From contig JABDJW010000246.1 in assembly GCA_013002375.1 (NCBI GenBank), positions 1-9,123 of the forward strand: 9,123 nt of DNA. The letters run 5' to 3'. The notes beneath the pieces were generated by a model that saw nothing but the letters and a program-made list of their open reading frames with translations, had not been told where the DNA came from and did not search any database. Within the stretch, counting starts at the first letter, position 1; every line of letters begins with the position of its first letter. This document shows positions 1-7,361 of this stretch, piece after piece. A program made the translations under genes and the position numbers. The stretch is from Acidimicrobiales bacterium (lineage in GTDB: Bacteria; Actinomycetota; Acidimicrobiia; Acidimicrobiales; SHLQ01).

Positions 1-40
1 GCTCTATGGTGAGCAATATGTCCCTTCTCCGTGAGAAACG

Positions 41-799
41 ATGACCCAGCCTTTTGCCTCCACGATCACCGATGGCATCGCCGAGCTCGTGCTCGACAAT
101 CCGCCGGTCAACGCCTTCAACTGCGCCGATCAATTCGCGATGGCTGCAGAAATCGAGGCGCTCGGCCACAACGACGACGTGCGGGTGATCATCATCGCGG
201 CCGAGGGCAAGGGGTTCTTCGCCGGTCTCGACATGAAGGAGATGGCCGCTCACCCCGAGCGCATCGTCGAAGGCAATCACAGCAACTACGACACCTTCGA
301 AGCGGTGCACCGCAACCCCAAGCCGGTGATCGTCGCCTGCCACGGCTACGTGCTGGGCGGGGGTATCGGCATCTGCGGGTCGGCCGACATCATCGTGGCC
401 GCCGACGACTCCACCTTCGGCGTGCCCGAGGTCGATCGGGGCGGCATGGGCATGGGGGCCCATCTCGAGCGCATGTTCCCGGTCCAGAAGGTTCGTTACA
501 TGTACTTCACCGGCGAGATGATCACCGCGGATGAGGCCTACCGGCTGGGCGCGGTCGAGCGGGTGGTGCCCCGGGGCGAGGAACGGGCGGCCGCTCGCGA
601 AATCGCTGAGAAGATCGCGGCCAAGTCGCCGGCCATGATCAAGATCGCCAAGCGGTCGTTGAACGGCGTCGAGAACGGCAACCTGGAGGACAAGTACCGG
701 TGGGAGCAGGGCTTCACCTTCGAGGCGTACACCATCGGTGACAGCCAGGAAGCGCGCGACGCATGGGTTGAGGGGCGCGAGGCCGAGTTCGACAGCTAG
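41..799 (+). CDS. Enoyl-CoA hydratase/isomerase (crotonase) family protein
   Basis: A 252-residue protein, normal length for a crotonase-fold enzyme acting on acyl-CoA thioesters in the cytoplasm. The first oxyanion-hole segment is GKGFFAGLDM (residues 57-65, A61-G62). The second is GYVLGGGIG (102-110), followed by the ADIIVAADDSTFGVPEV block. Aligned by eye to the classical hydratase, the second catalytic Glu is kept (E130 in PEV), but the first, in the GGGCEL segment, is Gly (G110). Simple hydratase activity is therefore doubtful; an isomerase, hydrolase, lyase or other crotonase reaction is possible. The ATG at 41 fits the family N-terminus, though no strong ribosome site precedes it. The gene ends convergently with the next, sharing a 4-base CTAG. 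Family membership is firm; substrate and reaction are unknown. Confidence 0.93.
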   Translation: MTQPFASTITDGIAELVLDNPPVNAFNCADQFAMAAEIEALGHNDDVRVIIIAAEGKGFFAGLDMKEMAAHPERIVEGNHSNYDTFEAVHRNPKPVIVACHGYVLGGGIGICGSADIIVAADDSTFGVPEVDRGGMGMGAHLERMFPVQKVRYMYFTGEMITADEAYRLGAVERVVPRGEERAAAREIAEKIAAKSPAMIKIAKRSLNGVENGNLEDKYRWEQGFTFEAYTIGDSQEARDAWVEGREAEFDS

Positions 800-2295
800 C
801 CGGCCGGCCGGCCGATCAACAGCCGAGCGCTCGGCGGGTCGGCATTGAACGGCTCGCCGAAGAACCCGGGGTTGTCGACGAGGCCGAGCAGGTACTGGTC
901 GCCATGTTGCGACGCCGCGGTCAGGAGGCTGTCCGTGCCGAGCAGTCGTGGGTCGGATTCGACCAACCAGCGACCGTCCTCGGCAAAGATCAGATGCAAC
1001 TGGGTCAACCACTGGTCGCCCTTGTTCCAGGATTCGATGGCGCCGATGACCCCCGCCGAGCCGGGCGGTTCGCCCCAGAACTCGATGTGGTGGTCGCGCG
1101 GTCGGTTCAGCAGCTCGCCGGCCAGCACCGGTTCGACCTCGGGGTGGTCGGGCATCGACAGGAAGGGACCGCCGTTCCAGTCGATGGCCAAGCGGCCGTT
1201 GCCGCTGTCGCCGGCACGGTGTTGCTCCGCGCTCGGCTTCCAGCTGCGGCCGTCGACCGATGTCCATGTGCCGCCGGGAAGGTTGACCACGACTTCGCCG
1301 TTGCGCACCACGGCGAATGGGTCGGCGGGCGGACCGCTGGCCAGCTCGGCGGGTAGATCCACGGCGGTGAAGGTCACGCCGTCGACGGACGTGAACACGT
1401 CGACCACGCTGCCGAAGGCGAGAAGGTCCTCGAAGCCGGCGTCGGCGGCAGTGATCGACCGAACCAGCTCGGGCGGGGGTAGATCGGGATCACAGCCCTG
1501 GCTCCGGATCTCTTCGCTCTGGTCGCCGTCGCGCATGACCTCCATCAACATGGGCAACACACACTGCTGACCGACGACCGAGGCATCGAAGATGTTCATC
1601 CCCGCCGGCGTGGGGATGATCGAGTAGTCCGAGTTCTCGAACTCGCGGGGTACGAGGGATTCGAGGTTGACGTTGTAGGTCTGGACGACGACGGTGACCA
1701 ACACGTCGTCGAGCGGCAGGACGCTCACCTGGGCGTTCTGGAGTCGCAGCACATTTCGATCGCCGTCCAGCGCCTGGACCGGAAGCTCGATCTCTTCCCA
1801 CCGGTCACCGGTCCAGCGCCCGAGCACCGCGACACCCGGCTCGGCCAGGAGGCTGGTGGTACCGGCCAGCACCTCGCCGGCGTATTCGATCAGCGTGTTC
1901 GCGCCGGCGGGCGGATCATCGGCCTGGTCCCACGTGAGGCCTCCATCGTCGGATTGGAAGAACTCGCCTCGGGCCACCCCGCCTTCGAACATCATCATGT
2001 CGAAGTCCGCGCCACCGACGGCCAGCAGCTGGGTGTCGGTGGCGATGATGTCGGTCGCGGCGAACGGAATCTCGATCGAGGTCCAGGCCCCCTGGGTGAA
2101 CACCGCACCGAGTTGATCGGCGTTGTCGGGGTCCGGTTCGGCGAGTGCGCTTCGCGGAGTCTCGTCCTCGTCGCCGAGCATCGCGATGGCGACGATGCTC
2201 GCGGCGGCGAGAGCGGTGATCACAAACCCGACGAGCACGATGACCTCGGCTCGTGTCCGATCCTCACCCATGGATGAACGGTACCGTGTCGCCAT
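796..2295 (-). CDS. Membrane-anchored extracytoplasmic protein with Asp-box-like (BNR/sialidase-type) repeats
   Basis: A 499-residue protein of unknown function. Basic residues near the N-terminus (RYRSS, RTR) precede one hydrophobic segment at about 18-40, then an acidic linker (GDEDETP, PDPDNAD), so the bulk is probably outside the membrane. At least three Asp-box-like turns of the S-x-D-G-x-[ST]-[WF] kind are visible near 115-122 (SDDGGLTW), 303-309 (SVDGVTF) and 346-352 (SVDGRSW), which suggests a beta-propeller. Such repeats are structural; no sialidase catalytic residues are recognised. Two Cys (245, 268) could form a disulfide. An alternative start is Met9 (2271); neither start has a clear ribosome site. 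It is divergent from the cupredoxin lipoprotein and its stop overlaps the crotonase stop. Confidence 0.85.
   Translation of the reverse strand: MATRYRSSMGEDRTRAEVIVLVGFVITALAAASIVAIAMLGDEDETPRSALAEPDPDNADQLGAVFTQGAWTSIEIPFAATDIIATDTQLLAVGGADFDMMMFEGGVARGEFFQSDDGGLTWDQADDPPAGANTLIEYAGEVLAGTTSLLAEPGVAVLGRWTGDRWEEIELPVQALDGDRNVLRLQNAQVSVLPLDDVLVTVVVQTYNVNLESLVPREFENSDYSIIPTPAGMNIFDASVVGQQCVLPMLMEVMRDGDQSEEIRSQGCDPDLPPPELVRSITAADAGFEDLLAFGSVVDVFTSVDGVTFTAVDLPAELASGPPADPFAVVRNGEVVVNLPGGTWTSVDGRSWKPSAEQHRAGDSGNGRLAIDWNGGPFLSMPDHPEVEPVLAGELLNRPRDHHIEFWGEPPGSAGVIGAIESWNKGDQWLTQLHLIFAEDGRWLVESDPRLLGTDSLLTAASQHGDQYLLGLVDNPGFFGEPFNADPPSARLLIGRPAG
799..814. repeat. GGCC-type perfect palindromic tract at a convergent gene junction
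   Basis: Sixteen bases of repeating GCCG, perfectly self-complementary, abut the shared stop of the two convergent genes and encode the Arg-Pro-Ala-Gly C-terminus of the minus-strand gene. It could fold as a small hairpin in either transcript, but it has no U-tract and is not called a terminator. Confidence 0.4.
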
Positions 2296-2358
2296 CGGTG
2301 CAGAACCGCGGACCGACTTCGGTTACCCTGGCCGGACCGGCAACGGAGGGGGAGCCCG
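2296..2358. promoter_or_regulatory. Short divergent intergenic region, probable promoters for both flanking genes
   Basis: This 63-base spacer lies between two divergently oriented starts (87 bases if the minus-strand gene begins at its Met9). It must hold or adjoin the promoter for the plus-strand cluster. A weak -10-like TACCCT occurs at about 2325-2330, but no convincing -35 partner or operator is visible, so the exact promoter is not assigned. Confidence 0.4.
2345..2354 (+). promoter_or_regulatory. Strong purine-rich ribosome binding site for the cupredoxin lipoprotein
   Basis: GGAGGGGGAG ends four bases before the ATG at 2359. It is the clearest Shine-Dalgarno site in the window and supports the 2359 start over the in-frame ATG at 2365. 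Confidence 0.7.
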
Positions 2359-3702
2359 ATGCGAATGACGAACCGCGTGTGCGTGGTGCTTGCCGCGGCC
2401 GCGATTCTCGCGACCGCGTGTGCGGGCGACCCGGAGGGACCCATCGAACTCGAGGGCGCAGCCGAGGTTCAGGGCGCGGTGGAGACCGTCGCGCCGGCCA
2501 CCGAGGCACCTGATCCGATCGAGGCGCCCGAACCGGCCGTCATCGTGCCGGTCGAGCAGTACTACCAGGATGCCGAGGCCTTCCAGGATGCGCCCAACGA
2601 CGCGTCGCTCCCGCCCTTCGTCCCCGACAGCCCCGCCGGCGTGTACGGCTTCTCCCGCTACGTGTTCCAGAACGAGGACGACGGCGTGGTGCCGACCCTG
2701 ATCGAAGGACCCCGTGGCCAACAGGTCCGTTGTCAAGAGGTCGAGCAGCTGTGTTCGTACCTCGAGCTCAAGGAGCTGCACGAGAGCGGCGAAGAAATAC
2801 CCGACTACCTGGGTATGGATCGCGACGAACTGGGCGAACTGGTCGAACAGCTCGACATCGTCGAGCAAGCGGTCAACGAGTTCAACACCATCGAGGAGGC
2901 CTGTGCCGCGGGCTTCAGCATCGGAAGTTCCCAGAACCCCAACATGGGCATCCATGCGACGAGCCCCTTCAGTAGTTGGGGTGGATTCGATCCGGCCAAG
3001 CCGCAGATGGTGCTCTACGCCCGTGATGGTGGCGAGCTGCTCACCCAGGCCGAGCAGGGTGATTGTGTCGGCGGCGAGTGGACCGGCGACCCGGGCTACG
3101 AGTCGGTCGGTGCGGTGTTCACCACCCCGATGACCGAGGAACACCCCGATGCCTTCGCCGGGCCGATCGACAACTGGCACATCCACTACAACACCTGCGC
3201 CGGTTCGCCCGAGGAGGGCGGCGAGGACGCGGTCGTCGCCAACGAGGACGCCACCCTCGGTTCTCGCGAGCGGTGCGAAGCGAGCGGCGGTGCCTTCATG
3301 GAGATCATCCCGGTCTGGATGATGCACGCCTACGTCGATCCCGACTACGACGCCCAGGGTGGCGTCTTCGCCATGTTCAACCCCGCGATCTGGCCGCTGT
3401 CGGACCCCGATGCCATCGCCGAGACCCGCACCGAGAACGTCGATGGCGCGACCACTGCGCCGATCACCAACTTCGACTTCGGCGAGATCAGGGTCGGCAC
3501 GGGCGAATCGGTCGTGTTCACCAACTCCGACAGCGTGCCCCACACCGTCACCGGTGGGCTGCCCGGCCAGCCGACCGGCGAGTTCGATTCGGGGGTCTTC
3601 GGCACGGGCCAGACCTTCGAGACCTCGTTCGATGCACCCGGTGAGTACGCGCTGTTCTGCGTCCTCCATCCCCAGATGACCGGCACCATCACGGTCGAGT
3701 AG
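2359..3702 (+). CDS. Secreted lipoprotein: His-rich domain plus C-terminal amicyanin-like cupredoxin
   Basis: A 447-residue exported protein. The N-terminus (RMTNR, then VCVVLAAAAILATA) is a signal peptide ending at a lipobox-like LATAC, with C21 as the predicted lipidated residue. A Pro/Glu/Ala-rich linker (about 25-65) follows. A middle domain (about 95-345) holds conserved-looking His, Cys and Trp motifs: GIH (H199), NWHIHYNTC (H274, H276, C280), C306 and WMMHAY (H323), which suggest a metal or redox site. The last 80 residues are a cupredoxin with type-1 copper ligands H395 (PHTV), C434, H437 and M440 (FCVLHPQM), spaced as in amicyanin, so it probably carries electrons outside the membrane. 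The next gene's GTG overlaps the stop by one base. The middle domain is not identified with certainty. Confidence 0.9.
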   Translation: MRMTNRVCVVLAAAAILATACAGDPEGPIELEGAAEVQGAVETVAPATEAPDPIEAPEPAVIVPVEQYYQDAEAFQDAPNDASLPPFVPDSPAGVYGFSRYVFQNEDDGVVPTLIEGPRGQQVRCQEVEQLCSYLELKELHESGEEIPDYLGMDRDELGELVEQLDIVEQAVNEFNTIEEACAAGFSIGSSQNPNMGIHATSPFSSWGGFDPAKPQMVLYARDGGELLTQAEQGDCVGGEWTGDPGYESVGAVFTTPMTEEHPDAFAGPIDNWHIHYNTCAGSPEEGGEDAVVANEDATLGSRERCEASGGAFMEIIPVWMMHAYVDPDYDAQGGVFAMFNPAIWPLSDPDAIAETRTENVDGATTAPITNFDFGEIRVGTGESVVFTNSDSVPHTVTGGLPGQPTGEFDSGVFGTGQTFETSFDAPGEYALFCVLHPQMTGTITVE

Positions 3703-6125
3703 TGCCTGCCGTGCATCCGCTGACCGGTCTGCGAGTACTCGAACTCGGTTCCGGCACCGCGCTGCCGTATCTGGCCAAGCTGCTCGTCGATGCCGGTGCC
3801 GAGGTGGTGAAGGTCGAATCGCCGATGGGCGATCGGTACCGGCGCTCCACGTCGTCAGGTCACCAAGTGCCGGCCGGTGAAGATGGCGCCTGGTTTCGGT
3901 TCCTGAACGCCGGCAAGTCGAGCATGGTGCTCGACCTCGAGCAGCCGGCCGATCACGACCGGCTCGTCGGTTTGGTCGCCGACGCGCACCTGGTGCTCGA
4001 CGACCACCGGCCCGTCGATGCGCACCGCCTGAACATCGCGCCGGGCGACCTTCGGGCCATGAACGCGGGGGCGGTGGTCGCCACCCTCACCCCGTTCGGC
4101 GCCGATGGCCCCTGGGCCGATCGGCCGGCGACCGATTTCACATTGCAGGCGCTCACCGGTTCGACCGATGCACGGGGCACGCCCGGCGAGGAGCCCTACG
4201 CGGTCGGCGGCGAGCTCGGCGCCTTCGTCGCGGCGTCGATGGCCGCCCCGACCGTCGTCGTCATGGCCCTCGCCGCTCGCGCCACCGGGGTCGGTGCCGT
4301 GCTCGACATCTCGCAGTTCGAGGCGATGATGCACGGCTTCCAGGTGTATCGCCGCACCTACGACGAATTCGCGCCGGAATACCGGCCGGGCCGCCAGATC
4401 GAGATCCCTTCGGTCGAACCGGCCCTCGATGGCCAGGCCGGCTTCACCGCGGTCACCGGCCAACAGTGGTCGGATTTCTGCGCCATGGTCGGTGCGCCCG
4501 AGTTGGCCGAGGACGAGGGCCTGGTCAGCTTCGACGGCCGCATGGCGCGCCGCGACGAGGTGTGGGCCAAGATCCGCTCGTTCACCCGGACCAAGACCGT
4601 CGACGAACTGGTCGAGCTGGCCACCGCGTTCCGCATCCCGACCGGGCCGGTCGGCACCGGCGACAAGATCGCCGACTTCGATCACTTCGTCGAGCGCGGC
4701 GTGTACGTCGAGAGCGCGCATGGTTTCCGGCAACCGCGGCCGGCCTACCAGTTCGGCGAATCGACGCTCGCGCCGTTTCGGCCGGCCCCCGCGCTCGGCT
4801 CGGGCGACGGCTTCGAGGCGAGCGGATTCGATGCGGCGCCCAGCCTCGCCGGCGCCGACCCGGCGGTGGGTCCGCTCGCCGGTGTCAAGATCCTCGATCT
4901 CTCGGCTTTTCTGGCCGGGCCGGTGTGCACGAACCACCTGCGGGTCCTCGGGGCCGAGGTCATCAAGGTCGAATCCCACATCCGGCTCGACGGCATGCGC
5001 TGGGCCAGCGGCCTGAGCGGCCCCGACATCAGCCCCCGCCTGTGGGAATGGTCGCCCGCCTACCACGGTGCCAACGCCGGCAAGTCGGTGATCAACCTCG
5101 ATCTCGGCACCGAGCGTGGTCGCACCATCGTCGAACAGCTGATGGGGTGGGCCGACGTCGTCGTCGAGAACTTCAGTCCCCGGGTGTTCGAGAACTGGGG
5201 CTTCGGTTGGGAGCACCTCCAGGCGCTCAACCCGAACGCCATCCTGGTTCGGATGCCGGCCTACGGCACGACCGGGCCGTGGCGTGACCGGGTGGGGTTC
5301 GCCATGACGATGGAGCAGGTGTCCGGGTTGGCCAACCGCACCGGCCATCCCGACCACGATCCCTTGTTGCCCAAGGGTGCAGTCGACTTCATCTCCGGCT
5401 CGCACGCGGCCTTCGCCATCGGACTGGCCCTGGCCGAACGGGAACGTACCGGGCGGGCCCAGCTGGTCGAGGTTCCGCTGATCGAGGGCGCGCTCCAGGC
5501 GTCGGCCGAACAGGCCATCGAATGGTCGGCCTACGGCACCGTCGTCAGCCGCATCGGTAACCGATCGACGACGGGCTACCAATCGTGTGTTCCCGCGGCC
5601 GGCGATGACGAATGGCTGGCCATCTCGGTCGAAACCGACAGGCAGTGGCAGGCGCTGGCCGCGCTGGTCGGCGCCGATACCGGTCTCGATTGGGCCGGCA
5701 TCGACTGGGCCGGCGGTGGCGACGCGGTCTGGAGGGTGATCGACGCGGTGGTCACCACCTGGTCGTCGAACCTCCCGGCCCGACAGGGGGCGGCGGTGCT
5801 CACCAAGTTGGGCGTGCCCGCCGCGGCCTGCCTGCACTACAACGACAGCGGCTACGCCAGCCAGCTCGAATGGCGCGAATTCTACGAGTGGCACGAGCAC
5901 CCGATCACCGGCTGGACGCCCTACCAGCGCATGCCGGTCTGGGTCGACGGCGCCCACCGGCCCCTGGGCGGGCGAGCGCCGACCCTCGGAGAACACACCG
6001 ATGAGATCCTGCGCGACGTCGTCGGCTTGTCGGGCGCTGCCATCGAACAACTCTGGGCCGACGGCGTGACCGGTGATTGGCCGGCCGGTTTCCCGAAGCC
6101 AGGAGCGACCGAGGAGAATTCATGA
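3702..6125 (+). CDS. Class III (CaiB/BaiF) CoA-transferase, tandem two-domain fusion
   Basis: At 807 residues it is about twice the usual class III CoA-transferase (near 400). Two homologous halves are visible: PLTGLRVLELGSG with GAEVVKVESP (6-41), and PLAGVKILDLSAFLAGP with GAEVIKVES (391-425). Each has an NAGKSSMVLDL/NAGKSVINLDL block and a PFGADGPW/AYGTTGPW block. These enzymes move CoA between carboxylic acids through an Asp-linked anhydride. The second half keeps a candidate catalytic Asp (D562 in AVDFISGSHAA). The matching stretch of the first half reads AVGGELGA (about 167-173) without an Asp, so it may be structural or catalytically altered. The GTG start overlaps the upstream TAG by one base; an in-frame GTG at 3711 is an alternative. 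The stop overlaps the next ATG (ATGA). The acyl substrate is unknown. Confidence 0.93.
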   Translation: MPAVHPLTGLRVLELGSGTALPYLAKLLVDAGAEVVKVESPMGDRYRRSTSSGHQVPAGEDGAWFRFLNAGKSSMVLDLEQPADHDRLVGLVADAHLVLDDHRPVDAHRLNIAPGDLRAMNAGAVVATLTPFGADGPWADRPATDFTLQALTGSTDARGTPGEEPYAVGGELGAFVAASMAAPTVVVMALAARATGVGAVLDISQFEAMMHGFQVYRRTYDEFAPEYRPGRQIEIPSVEPALDGQAGFTAVTGQQWSDFCAMVGAPELAEDEGLVSFDGRMARRDEVWAKIRSFTRTKTVDELVELATAFRIPTGPVGTGDKIADFDHFVERGVYVESAHGFRQPRPAYQFGESTLAPFRPAPALGSGDGFEASGFDAAPSLAGADPAVGPLAGVKILDLSAFLAGPVCTNHLRVLGAEVIKVESHIRLDGMRWASGLSGPDISPRLWEWSPAYHGANAGKSVINLDLGTERGRTIVEQLMGWADVVVENFSPRVFENWGFGWEHLQALNPNAILVRMPAYGTTGPWRDRVGFAMTMEQVSGLANRTGHPDHDPLLPKGAVDFISGSHAAFAIGLALAERERTGRAQLVEVPLIEGALQASAEQAIEWSAYGTVVSRIGNRSTTGYQSCVPAAGDDEWLAISVETDRQWQALAALVGADTGLDWAGIDWAGGGDAVWRVIDAVVTTWSSNLPARQGAAVLTKLGVPAAACLHYNDSGYASQLEWREFYEWHEHPITGWTPYQRMPVWVDGAHRPLGGRAPTLGEHTDEILRDVVGLSGAAIEQLWADGVTGDWPAGFPKPGATEENS
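6111..6116 (+). promoter_or_regulatory. Ribosome binding site deciding the start at 6122
   Basis: GAGGAG lies inside the end of the CoA-transferase gene, five bases before ATG 6122. It decides that start over the upstream in-frame GTG at 6077. Confidence 0.65.
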
Positions 6126-6862
6126 GCCCGACTGCGCCGACCGGCGGGATGATCTTCACCGCTATCGATACCGATGCCGACAACATCGAGGCATGGAATC
6201 GCTGGTACGACCTCGAACACCTGCCGCCCAACATCGCATTGGCCGAGGTCAAGCAGGGCCGCCGCTATGTCGCGCCGCCCGAGTTGCATGCGCTGCGCCG
6301 GCCGGCCCAACCGAGGGCCGGGTTCGCCAACGGGCAGGGGGTGTTCGTCACGATCTACCTGACCACGGGCGACCCCACTGCGGCCATCGCCGCGATGACC
6401 GAATACCGCGACGTGCTGGTCGACGCGGGCCGGATGGACAATGCCGGCAACCGCACCGTTCGCACCGGCGACGCCATGGATCTCACGTGGGCGGTGGCCG
6501 ATCCCGCCCTACGGCTCGACGCCGACGACGTGCCGTTCGTGGCTCACTCCGGACTGCGGGTCGTGCTGCGCACCGGCGAAGGAAGCAGCGTCGGCGACGC
6601 CTCGGTGCAGATCGAGGGGGTGCACGCCGCGTTGTCGTTCCGCAGTCGGTTCTTCGAGGGGCTTACCGCCGACCTCTTCTACCTCGAGGGCGACACCGCC
6701 GAGGTCACCGAGCGGCTGCGCGCCGGCGCGCCGTACCCGGGCGATGCCGAGGTCGTGCTCGACGCGCCCTTCGACGCCATCGTGCCCTTCTGCTACGACT
6801 TCGCCGATGCCATCCGGGCCAGTGACCTGCCCCAGACCATCGACACCGACAAGATCGTGTGA
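6122..6862 (+). CDS. Dimeric alpha/beta-barrel (EthD-like) protein
   Basis: A 246-residue probable cytoplasmic protein. The N-terminal part has the pattern of EthD-like ferredoxin-fold barrels: a beta strand (MIFTAIDTDA), then WNRWYDLEHLPPNIAL (about 25-40, with H33) and KQGRRYV. The WYDxEHLP block is typical of small dimeric barrel proteins in catabolic clusters. A second strand-helix-strand unit (GVFVTIYL, then AIAAMTEYRDVLVDAG) and a less familiar C-terminal half with a possible second barrel repeat (LSFRSRFFEG, ADLFYLEGD) follow. The start shares ATGA with the CoA-transferase stop, so the two are probably translationally coupled. Many such proteins lack a known reaction; an isomerase, monooxygenase-like or accessory role is possible. 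TGA is the stop here. Confidence 0.75.
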   Translation: MSPTAPTGGMIFTAIDTDADNIEAWNRWYDLEHLPPNIALAEVKQGRRYVAPPELHALRRPAQPRAGFANGQGVFVTIYLTTGDPTAAIAAMTEYRDVLVDAGRMDNAGNRTVRTGDAMDLTWAVADPALRLDADDVPFVAHSGLRVVLRTGEGSSVGDASVQIEGVHAALSFRSRFFEGLTADLFYLEGDTAEVTERLRAGAPYPGDAEVVLDAPFDAIVPFCYDFADAIRASDLPQTIDTDKIV

Positions 6863-6872
6863 GCTGGCCGCC

Positions 6873-7361
6873 ATGACCGAGTCCCAGACCGACGCCTACG
6901 TCACGCTCCGGCGGCTGCAGAACCGCTATGCGGACATCGTGACCCGTCGAGCGTGGGCCGAACTGCACGACATCATGCGGCCCGACATCAGCGTTGTGGT
7001 CAACACCCTGGCCAATCGTTACGAGTTCACCGGGCCGGCCGAGATCGGGGACTTCATCGGCACCCAGCTCGAACAATTCTCGTTCTTCGAGTTCGGGGTG
7101 CTCAACACGGTCATGGAGATCGATCTGGATGTTGGTGTGGCCGGCGCCCGGATGTACATGCAGGAGCTTCGCCAGAACGTGAGCGACGGCCGGCGCACGA
7201 ACGCGTTCGGCGTGTACCACGACCGGTTCGAGCGCGATGCCGAAGGCCGATGGTGGTTCGCGACCCGGCAGTACCAGAGCTACAGCCGCACCGCGGAGGC
7301 GGGTGCCGATGTCGACAACGAAGTCTTCGAGCTGCCGGTGATCGGCCTGCGCGACCTCTAG
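6873..7361 (+). CDS. SnoaL-like / NTF2-fold protein
   Basis: A 162-residue protein with the SnoaL-like cone fold signature: an N-terminal helix (LRRLQNRYADIVTRRAWAELHDIM, about 12-35) containing the RYAD and W motifs, a PDISV strand, and a C-terminal sheet (VYHDRFERDAEGRWWFATRQYQSYSRT, about 115-140). Relatives include ketosteroid isomerase, dehydratases and polyketide cyclases; the substrate cannot be set. The ATG 10 bases after the preceding stop is chosen because the upstream open frame lies inside the previous gene in another reading frame. No clear Shine-Dalgarno site is seen. It is last in the plus-strand cluster and overlaps the convergent DsbA-like gene by CTAG. Linked to a CoA-transferase, it may dehydrate or isomerise a CoA-linked or cyclic intermediate. 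Confidence 0.85.
   Translation: MTESQTDAYVTLRRLQNRYADIVTRRAWAELHDIMRPDISVVVNTLANRYEFTGPAEIGDFIGTQLEQFSFFEFGVLNTVMEIDLDVGVAGARMYMQELRQNVSDGRRTNAFGVYHDRFERDAEGRWWFATRQYQSYSRTAEAGADVDNEVFELPVIGLRDL

Noticed and set aside
1..40. Tail of an upstream gene before the crotonase
   Set aside because: Only 40 bases are present. A frame-1 TGA at 10-12 could end an upstream gene, but there is too little sequence to support a call.
2323..3669. Antisense open frame (448 codons) opposite the cupredoxin lipoprotein
   Set aside because: The sense strand has a signal peptide, a lipobox, a strong ribosome site and copper ligands; the antisense has none of these and reflects GC bias.
3855..6050. Long antisense open frame (731 codons) opposite the CoA-transferase
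   Set aside because: Its composition is that of a high-GC shadow frame, with no recognisable motif, while the sense strand carries clear conserved domains.
6441..6872. N-terminal extension of the SnoaL-like protein
   Set aside because: The extension is Arg/Pro/Ser-rich shadow sequence inside the barrel-protein gene; homology begins at the ATG at 6873.
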